Positions 5,437-10,344 of a stretch of 10,344 bases of DNA are shown here, one piece after another. Every line of letters starts with the position of its first letter. Within the stretch, counting starts at the first letter, position 1. A program made the position numbers and the translations under genes. Source of the stretch: Lentisphaeria bacterium (GTDB taxonomy: Bacteria > Verrucomicrobiota > Lentisphaeria > Victivallales > JAUVCU01); NCBI GenBank assembly GCA_030590715.1, contig JAUVCU010000031.1, positions 1 through 10,344 on the forward strand. Direction: 5' to 3'. The notes under the pieces were generated by a model. The model ran no database searches, was not told the DNA's origin, and saw only the letters and a program-made list of their open reading frames with translations.

Positions 5437-7270
5437 CTACTATGATGTAATAGTTGTGGGCGCCGGACATGCCGGATGTGAAGCGGCTCTTGCTTCTGCA
5501 CGATTGGGAGTGCGAACACTTCTGTTCACTATAAATATGGATCACATAGCCATGATGAGCTGTAACCCCGCAATCGGTGGAATAGCAAAAGGTCAAGTTG
5601 TGCGTGAGATCGATGCTCTAGGCGGAGCAATGGGCTATGTAACCGATGCGTCGACGATTCAGTTTAGAATTTTAAACAACAAGCGCGGACCGGCGGTATG
5701 GTCTCCACGATCACAGTGTGACAAAGTATGCTATCAGCGCGCAATGAAAATGGTTGTAGAACGTCAGGAAAACCTTGATGTGAAACAGGCGGAAGTGATG
5801 GACCTTATTATTGAAGACGGAGAACTTCTTGGAGTTCGAACTCAATTCAACGAAAGCTTTTTTGGGAAATCAATTGTCCTTACGACAGGGACTTTCCTGA
5901 AAGGGATTATGCATTACGGAATGATGACATTCGAAGGCGGACGTGCCGGAGACCCTCCTTCTAACGCACTTTCAGACGCGATTAAAGAAAAACTTGACCT
6001 GAACTTGATCAGGCTTAAAACAGGAACACCACCGAGAATCCTTGCAAAAACTATCGATTTCACCGAAATGGATACTCAGAGTGCGGACGTCTGTGACGAA
6101 ATGTTCTCTATATATCATACAGACCTGAAAATTCCTGTTGCGGAAAAAAGGAACATGCCTTGCTACTTGGTTTACAGCAATAACGACACGGCTAAAGCGG
6201 TAAACGAGAACCTTCATAAGTCGCCAATGTATGCGGGAAAAATTGAGGGAATCGGAGCTCGATACTGCCCTTCTTTTGAAGACAAAGTTGTTCGTTTCCC
6301 TCATCACGAGAGACACCTGCTTCATCTTGAGCCGGAAGGCGAGTACACAGATGAGTACTACATCAACGGTATTTCGACAAGCCTTCCTCCCGATGTACAG
6401 ATGGAGATGATCCGATCTATCAAGGGGATGGAAAATGCCGACATTGCACGATATGCATACGCGATTGAATACGACGTGGTTTCACCAGATCAATTAACTC
6501 GTTCACTTTCTACTAAAAAATGGCCGAATCTGTTTACTGCAGGACAGCTAAACGGAACAAGCGGCTACGAAGAGGCTGCCGGTCAAGGGCTTGTTGCCGG
6601 TCTGAATGCCGCAAAATTGGCCAAAGGCGAAGCAACAGTTGAATTTGCACGTGACAAGAGCTATATCGGGGTAATGATCGACGATCTGGTTACTAAAGAA
6701 ATTATCGAGCCATATCGCTTGTTTACGAGCCGCGCCGAGTACCGACTAAGCCTGCGCCAGGACAATGTCGACTTGAGACTTTCTCAATTTGCTTATGATT
6801 GCGGATTACTACCTGAAGACAAATACCAGTCATTTACAGCTTATAAAAATAAGGTTCAGGAAATGACAGACCACCTTCAATCTAATAAGATTAAAGGGAA
6901 AAGCCTTTGGGAACTGATCAAAAACATGAAAGGAAAATCAACAGAAGAACTTCCATTCCCTGTTGAAGAACTCAATTTTGATCTTTCAGATAAAATGACG
7001 AAACGCGCATTTAACTTTATAGTAATTCAATCACACTACGAAGGTTATCTAAAAAGAGAGAAGAAATCTGTTGAGAAACTTCAGAAACTTGAAAACTGGA
7101 AAATTCCGGAGTCGTTTGACTACGAAACTATTACTGGTTTAAGAAATGAATCAAGAATCAAACTTTCAAAAGTAAAGCCGACAACTCTTTCCCAGGCGAC
7201 CAGAATTGACGGAGTTACTCCTGCAGAGATAGCACTGCTTCAGGTACACCTGACGAGAAACAGCAAATAG
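5426..7270 (+). CDS. mnmG: tRNA uridine-5-carboxymethylaminomethyl modification enzyme MnmG
   Basis: MnmG (GidA) is an FAD enzyme that, with the GTPase MnmE, installs the carboxymethylaminomethyl group on U34 of several tRNAs, using methylenetetrahydrofolate and glycine or ammonia. From the ATG at 5426 the protein is 614 residues, normal for the family. Visible are the FAD dinucleotide motif GAGHAG (12-17), CNPAIGG (46-52), GRAGDPPS (172-179) and RLKTGTPPR (196-204). The two cysteines important for catalysis in E. coli (C245 and C277) correspond to C246 in MPCY and C281 in RYCPS. GYEEAAGQG, RLFTSRAEYRLSL and the C-terminal helical MnmE/tRNA-binding domain (YEGYLKRE, GVTPAEIALL) follow. A GTG at 5417 and an ATG at 5429 are alternative starts; 5426 suits the AAGAGAG tract just upstream. 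It is terminated by the hairpin at 7286-7333. Confidence 0.96.
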   Translation: MMTNYYDVIVVGAGHAGCEAALASARLGVRTLLFTINMDHIAMMSCNPAIGGIAKGQVVREIDALGGAMGYVTDASTIQFRILNNKRGPAVWSPRSQCDKVCYQRAMKMVVERQENLDVKQAEVMDLIIEDGELLGVRTQFNESFFGKSIVLTTGTFLKGIMHYGMMTFEGGRAGDPPSNALSDAIKEKLDLNLIRLKTGTPPRILAKTIDFTEMDTQSADVCDEMFSIYHTDLKIPVAEKRNMPCYLVYSNNDTAKAVNENLHKSPMYAGKIEGIGARYCPSFEDKVVRFPHHERHLLHLEPEGEYTDEYYINGISTSLPPDVQMEMIRSIKGMENADIARYAYAIEYDVVSPDQLTRSLSTKKWPNLFTAGQLNGTSGYEEAAGQGLVAGLNAAKLAKGEATVEFARDKSYIGVMIDDLVTKEIIEPYRLFTSRAEYRLSLRQDNVDLRLSQFAYDCGLLPEDKYQSFTAYKNKVQEMTDHLQSNKIKGKSLWELIKNMKGKSTEELPFPVEELNFDLSDKMTKRAFNFIVIQSHYEGYLKREKKSVEKLQKLENWKIPESFDYETITGLRNESRIKLSKVKPTTLSQATRIDGVTPAEIALLQVHLTRNSK

Positions 7271-7285
7271 TTTCCATTCCGTAAT

Positions 7286-7333
7286 AAAAAAAGCCCCGAA
7301 AAACTAAAAAGTTTTCCGGGGCTTTTGTTTTTT
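7286..7333. terminator. bidirectional Rho-independent terminator between mnmG and the sigma gene
   Basis: GCCCCG (7293-7298) pairs with CGGGGC (7317-7322). The stem continues as AAAACT (7300-7305) with AGTTTT (7310-7315) around an AAAA loop, with one internal mismatch. The hairpin is flanked by an A tract on the left and a T tract on the right, so it functions on both strands. It lies about 20 bases after the mnmG stop and less than 10 bases beyond the sigma gene stop, ending both convergent genes. Confidence 0.92.
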
Positions 7334-7341
7334 ATAAAAAA

Positions 7342-8700
7342 TTACTGACAGGACTGATAGTTGTACCCAGCCACATACTTGATCCTTTCCGGATCACGCA
7401 GTTTTTCAAGAGCTTTGATCTCGATCTGCCTTATTCGCTCACGGGTAAGATCAAAATAAGAACTCACTTTAACCAGTGTTTTCGGATCATCACCATCCAA
7501 ACCAAATCTCATTACCAGAATTCTCTGCTCGCGCTCGGTAAGCGTTGAAAGGGCTTCTTTGATCTTTTCTTTAACAACCATATCATTAATCACATTGATC
7601 GGAGTCTTTTCAGACGGATCACTGATTACATCTTCTAGTTTTGATGTCTCGTCGCTGTTTATCGGGGTCTGAAGTGATATTGACTGGCGCGCCATTCGTC
7701 GAATCGCATTTACACGTTCTCTTGAAAGCCCCATCTCTTCTGCAATTATATCACTAGAAGGCTCTTCACCATTTCGCTGAAGCAGCTCTTCTTCTACTCG
7801 ATTGATCTTATTAATTGTCGTTATCATATGAACCGGGATTCGGACAACGCGAGATTTATCAGCAATGGACCTAAAGATTCCCTGTTTGATCCACCATGTC
7901 GCATAAGTACTAAACTTATACCCTCTTTTATAATCAAATTTATCAAGGGCTTTCATCAATCCGATGTTTCCCTCTTGAATCAGGTCTGTTAGAGGCATCC
8001 CCTTGTTCTTATACCGCTTAGCAATACTAACTACAAGTCTGAGGTTACACTCTACCATTTTCTCACGCAGGCCATCGATATTTCTTTTTACCTTATACAC
8101 AGCTCTGGCTAGTTTGATAAACAGTTCTGTTGACATCATCATCTTACTTTCTATAAACTCACGCTGTCCGCTTGAGACCTCAATCTTACTCCTTTTGTTG
8201 ATATCTAAACCGGCAGAATAATCATCAAGCTCAGACTGCCATTCTTCTAGATAGGAATTTGCGATAGGATATTTAAAAAGTTCACTGCTTATTTTTGCTC
8301 TGGTATTTTCCAGCTCAGGATCATTATTTTCGTACTGCTTCTTCATTTGCTGATAATAGGAAGACACTCCCAGCCTCCATTCTTCGAAGGTAGCCATGTC
8401 GTCTTCATCAATCTTCCCACCTTCTCCTGCGAAAGGCGAAACATCGAAGAACTCCCTGACATTGCTACTGGAGAAATCTTCAAAAACGATGAGATGTTCA
8501 TTGACTATATAGCCAAGTTTATAGAGATTTTCGCGGAAAGCAGCCGTTGACTTGTTTAGAGACTTAAAAGTTGAAACCTCTTCTTCCTGAGTCAAGATAG
8601 GCTTATCGTACATTTGACGCATATAGATGTTTAGTGAATCAAGTGGTTCGTCGACAACATCTGCATCCAAACTGCGCATTCTACTTGATTTTCTGGCCAT
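7342..8700 (-). CDS. rpoD: RpoD-type sigma-70 family RNA polymerase sigma factor
   Basis: The 452-residue protein directs RNA polymerase to -10/-35 promoters. Region 1.2 is at about 18-48 (LNIYMRQMYDKPILTQEEE). A poorly conserved insert spans about 50-205. Region 2 is at about 213-292 with CNLRLVVSIAKRYKNKG, LIQEGNIGLMKALDKFDY and YKFSTYATWWIKQ (261-273). Region 3 is at about 293-370, and region 4 at about 380-440 with the -35 recognition helix LTRERIRQIEIKALEKL (418-434). Auto-inhibitory region 1.1 is essentially missing, since only about 18 residues precede region 1.2. The residue matching E. coli T440, which helps read position -12, is F276, although Q273 (E. coli Q437) is kept. It is probably the primary or a close secondary sigma factor; which one depends on what else the genome carries. 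It is a single-gene unit, convergent with mnmG, with no clear Shine-Dalgarno sequence. Confidence 0.9.
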   Translation of the reverse strand: MARKSSRMRSLDADVVDEPLDSLNIYMRQMYDKPILTQEEEVSTFKSLNKSTAAFRENLYKLGYIVNEHLIVFEDFSSSNVREFFDVSPFAGEGGKIDEDDMATFEEWRLGVSSYYQQMKKQYENNDPELENTRAKISSELFKYPIANSYLEEWQSELDDYSAGLDINKRSKIEVSSGQREFIESKMMMSTELFIKLARAVYKVKRNIDGLREKMVECNLRLVVSIAKRYKNKGMPLTDLIQEGNIGLMKALDKFDYKRGYKFSTYATWWIKQGIFRSIADKSRVVRIPVHMITTINKINRVEEELLQRNGEEPSSDIIAEEMGLSRERVNAIRRMARQSISLQTPINSDETSKLEDVISDPSEKTPINVINDMVVKEKIKEALSTLTEREQRILVMRFGLDGDDPKTLVKVSSYFDLTRERIRQIEIKALEKLRDPERIKYVAGYNYQSCQ

Positions 8701-8749
8701 AGTTTTTCGTCGTAGTTAGAGATTTTGACTGCTTATTTGTGCGAGAAGA

Positions 8750-8755
8750 ATTATA
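8750..8755 (-). promoter_or_regulatory. putative -10 element of the sigma factor gene
   Basis: Read on the minus strand these six bases are exactly TATAAT, about 50 bases upstream of the sigma gene start, which would leave a leader of roughly 40 bases. No good TTGACA-like -35 lies at 16-18 bases; the nearest TTG-containing hexamer (TTGTCG, 8784-8779) is 23 bases away. AT-rich DNA yields such matches by chance, so this is only a candidate. Confidence 0.35.
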
Positions 8756-8950
8756 TTTATATGAAATAAAAGGTAATACGACAAGTCTTCACCATAATTT
8801 ATTAATAAAATAATTCCCAATTGTCTAATCTTCATTTACTGCAATTTATGATATATGTATGATTGTTTGAATACAAATGGTTATTAAGAAATTAATAAGA
8901 CATAGCTTATTGATATTTTTTTATATATCAAAGGCATTTAATAAAAAAAT

Positions 8951-8954
8951 GAGG
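8951..8954 (+). promoter_or_regulatory. Shine-Dalgarno site of the NUDIX gene
   Basis: GAGG lies seven bases before the ATG at 8962. It is one of the clearest ribosome-binding sites in the window and fixes this start, in contrast to the sigma, mreC and lipase genes, which lack one. Confidence 0.7.
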
Positions 8955-8961
8955 TTAAATA

Positions 8962-9447
8962 ATGTATAAACCAATAACGGGGACACTTGGCTTTATCCTG
9001 TCTCCAGACAAGCAGAAAATTCTCATGGTTCATAGAATACACCGCTCAGATGATGATCAACTGGGGAAATACAACGGACTGGGAGGAAAATTGGAGCACA
9101 ATGAAGACATCGCGAGTGGAATGATGCGTGAGATCCACGAAGAAGCTGGAATAGAATGTACAAAGATGTCATTACGCGGGACAATAAACTGGACCGGTTT
9201 TGGCCCCAAAGGAGAAGACTGGTTAGGTTTCATTTTTCTTATCGAAGAATTCACCGGAACTCCTTTTACCAAAAATGAAGAAGGGCCGCTGGAATGGGTC
9301 GATATTGATAAGCTGGGCGAACTGCCAATGTGGGAAGGAGATAAATACTTTCTACCGCTTGTTTTCGATGATGACCCGCGCATTTTTCACGGTTACATGC
9401 CATACGATGGAGATAAGCCTCTAAGCTGGGATTTCCACAGGCTGTAA
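8962..9447 (+). CDS. NUDIX hydrolase, MutT/MTH1-like (probable 8-oxo-dGTP diphosphatase)
   Basis: NUDIX enzymes hydrolyse nucleoside diphosphates linked to another group, using magnesium. The 161-residue protein carries a complete Nudix box at 42-64: G42, E48, R56-E57, E60-E61, G63 and a final I64, in the exact GX5EX7REUXEEXGU pattern. The KYNGLGGKLE segment (36-45) before and through the box resembles the MTH1 and MutX type of oxidised-purine nucleotide hydrolases. The C-terminal region (residues about 118-160, with MWEGDKYFLPLVF and GYMPYDGDKPLSWDF) also fits that group, in which these residues shape the nucleotide pocket. Cleaning the dNTP pool of 8-oxo-dGTP is therefore the likely role, but other NUDIX substrates cannot be excluded. 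It has a good Shine-Dalgarno sequence and lies 47 bases before the lipase gene on the same strand, with no terminator between them. Confidence 0.88.
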   Translation: MYKPITGTLGFILSPDKQKILMVHRIHRSDDDQLGKYNGLGGKLEHNEDIASGMMREIHEEAGIECTKMSLRGTINWTGFGPKGEDWLGFIFLIEEFTGTPFTKNEEGPLEWVDIDKLGELPMWEGDKYFLPLVFDDDPRIFHGYMPYDGDKPLSWDFHRL

Positions 9448-9494
9448 CGTGATAAAAAAAACTAATAGTATCTTTATTTACGACTTTGCTCATT

Positions 9495-10344
9495 ATGAAA
9501 AACACCGATGCACAATCAAATGATTATCCGATAATTTTACTACACGGCTTTCAGGGCTGGGGTAGAAATGAGTTATTCGGACACAAATACTGGGGCGGCT
9601 CTATTGATATTCAGGAAAAACTGAATAACAAAGGTTTTGACTGCCGCACCGCTGTTGTCGGCCCCTACTCCAGCAATTGGGACAGAGCATGCGAATTGTA
9701 TGCATACATCAAAGGAGGAGTCGTCGATTATGGGATAAGCCACTCTAAGGAGAAAGGGCATGCGAGATTTGGAAGAACATTTCCCGGTATTTATCCCGAT
9801 TGGGACGAAACCAATAAGATCCATATAATAGCTCATAGCATGGGAGGCCAGACTGCTCGAATACTGATTCAGCTTCTTGAAAATGGACATCCGACCGAAT
9901 TAAACGATGAAGAAAAGTCTCTATTTTCAGGAAACAAAAATTGGGTCCACAGCTTAACAACAATCTCCACACCACACAACGGCACGACTCTGACAAAAAT
10001 GATCAATGACACCCTGCCATTTTCAAAAGAGCTAGTGGCGACAATTGCCGTTCTCAAAGGGAATAAAGCTGAGAATAAGTTTTTTGATCTCAAACTCGAT
10101 CAGTGGGGCCTAAGAGTTAATGAAAATGAAGGAACTCTAGATTACCTGAAAAGAGTAAAAAGCAGTGGTATCTGGCATGAAAACAAGGATATATGCCTTT
10201 ACGACTTATCACCTGATGGAGCAAAAGATTTAAATAGCTGGGTAAAAACATCAAACAAGGTCTATTACTTTTCATGGGCGACGAAATGTACCGTAAAATC
10301 ACCCGTATCTGAAAAACAAATTCCACGTATAGGTATGAGACCTA
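9495..10344 (+). CDS. triacylglycerol lipase, Geobacillus/Staphylococcus type (3'-partial)
   Basis: The frame is open from 9495 to the window end (283 full codons) and is cut off there. It is an alpha/beta-hydrolase closely resembling the family I.5 and I.6 lipases, which cleave ester bonds of triglycerides. Visible are the oxyanion-hole segment ILLHGFQGWG (14-23), the nucleophile motif AHSMGGQTAR with S115, NWDRACE (61-67), GHARFGRTFPG (88-98), TISTPHNGTTL (156-166) and LDQWGL (201-206). D63, H83, H89 and D202 match the four zinc ligands of the Geobacillus enzymes (D61, H81, H87, D238). The catalytic Asp and His lie beyond the window. The only sensible start is ATG 9495, giving an N-terminus right before the mature fold, with no signal peptide. 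A stop at 9453 in this frame blocks extension. No Shine-Dalgarno sequence is visible. Confidence 0.9.
   Translation, partial: MKNTDAQSNDYPIILLHGFQGWGRNELFGHKYWGGSIDIQEKLNNKGFDCRTAVVGPYSSNWDRACELYAYIKGGVVDYGISHSKEKGHARFGRTFPGIYPDWDETNKIHIIAHSMGGQTARILIQLLENGHPTELNDEEKSLFSGNKNWVHSLTTISTPHNGTTLTKMINDTLPFSKELVATIAVLKGNKAENKFFDLKLDQWGLRVNENEGTLDYLKRVKSSGIWHENKDICLYDLSPDGAKDLNSWVKTSNKVYYFSWATKCTVKSPVSEKQIPRIGMRP

Larger units (their letters stand above)
8701..8961. other. AT-rich divergent intergenic region
   Basis: This 261-base region separates the sigma gene (leftward) from the NUDIX gene (rightward) and should hold both promoters. It is strongly AT-rich. It contains a perfect 12-bp palindrome, TTTATTAATAAA (8798-8809), and a consensus TATAAT on the minus strand. 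A weak plus-strand pair, TTGAAT (8868-8873) and ATTAAT (8891-8896), has 17-base spacing. No gene or RNA family is recognised in it. Confidence 0.5.

Noticed and set aside
9449..9523. GTG-started frame upstream of the lipase as a missing signal peptide joined by a frameshift
   Set aside because: Its translation is short and polar, without a hydrophobic core or cleavage site, and stops at a TGA soon after the lipase start. It does not look like a lost secretion signal.
9266..10326. Several minus-strand open frames opposite the NUDIX and lipase genes
   Set aside because: All overlap well-supported plus-strand coding sequence in shadow frames, and none has a recognisable domain or start signal.

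Overview
The window reads as ordinary chromosomal DNA from a Gram-negative, moderately AT-rich bacterium. It carries the MreC-MreD-PBP2 wall-elongation set, rsmG, mnmG and an RpoD-type sigma factor, with no mobile elements, CRISPR arrays, rRNA or tRNA genes. Gene content, base composition and the style of the proteins resemble marine PVC-group bacteria such as Lentisphaerota. That placement is an impression, not a demonstrated result.

Layout: 1-247 is non-coding and holds several inverted repeats that could fold as an RNA leader. Positions 248-1490 hold an unrecognised six-helix membrane protein and rsmG (16S rRNA G527 methyltransferase), closed by a hairpin terminator at 1508-1548. Positions 1583-4844 hold a tight mreC-mreD-mrdA operon (elongasome scaffold and transpeptidase), without mreB or rodA beside it. 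Positions 4845-5067 are non-coding and carry an array of direct 9-bp repeats of the form NTNTYAACA, close to the DnaA box TTATCCACA and spaced by about one or two helical turns. Positions 5068-7270 hold a small unrecognised acidic-tailed protein overlapping mnmG (tRNA U34 modification). A strong bidirectional terminator (7286-7333) separates mnmG from a convergent RpoD-like sigma factor (8700-7342, minus strand). An AT-rich divergent intergenic region follows (8701-8961). The window ends with a NUDIX hydrolase (8962-9447) and a 3'-truncated Geobacillus/Staphylococcus-type lipase (9495 to the end).

The observation most worth following up is the repeat array at 4858-4943. It sits a few hundred bases upstream of mnmG (gidA), with rsmG (gidB) about 3.4 kb away on the other side. 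This is a classic neighbourhood for a bacterial chromosomal origin, so the array is a candidate oriC with a TTATYAACA-type DnaA box. The second is the lipase: it keeps the catalytic serine motif and all four zinc-site residues of the thermoalkalophilic Bacillus-group lipases, but appears to begin directly at the mature domain without a signal peptide.

No clearly new defence or biosynthetic system is visible. Most genes are housekeeping genes.
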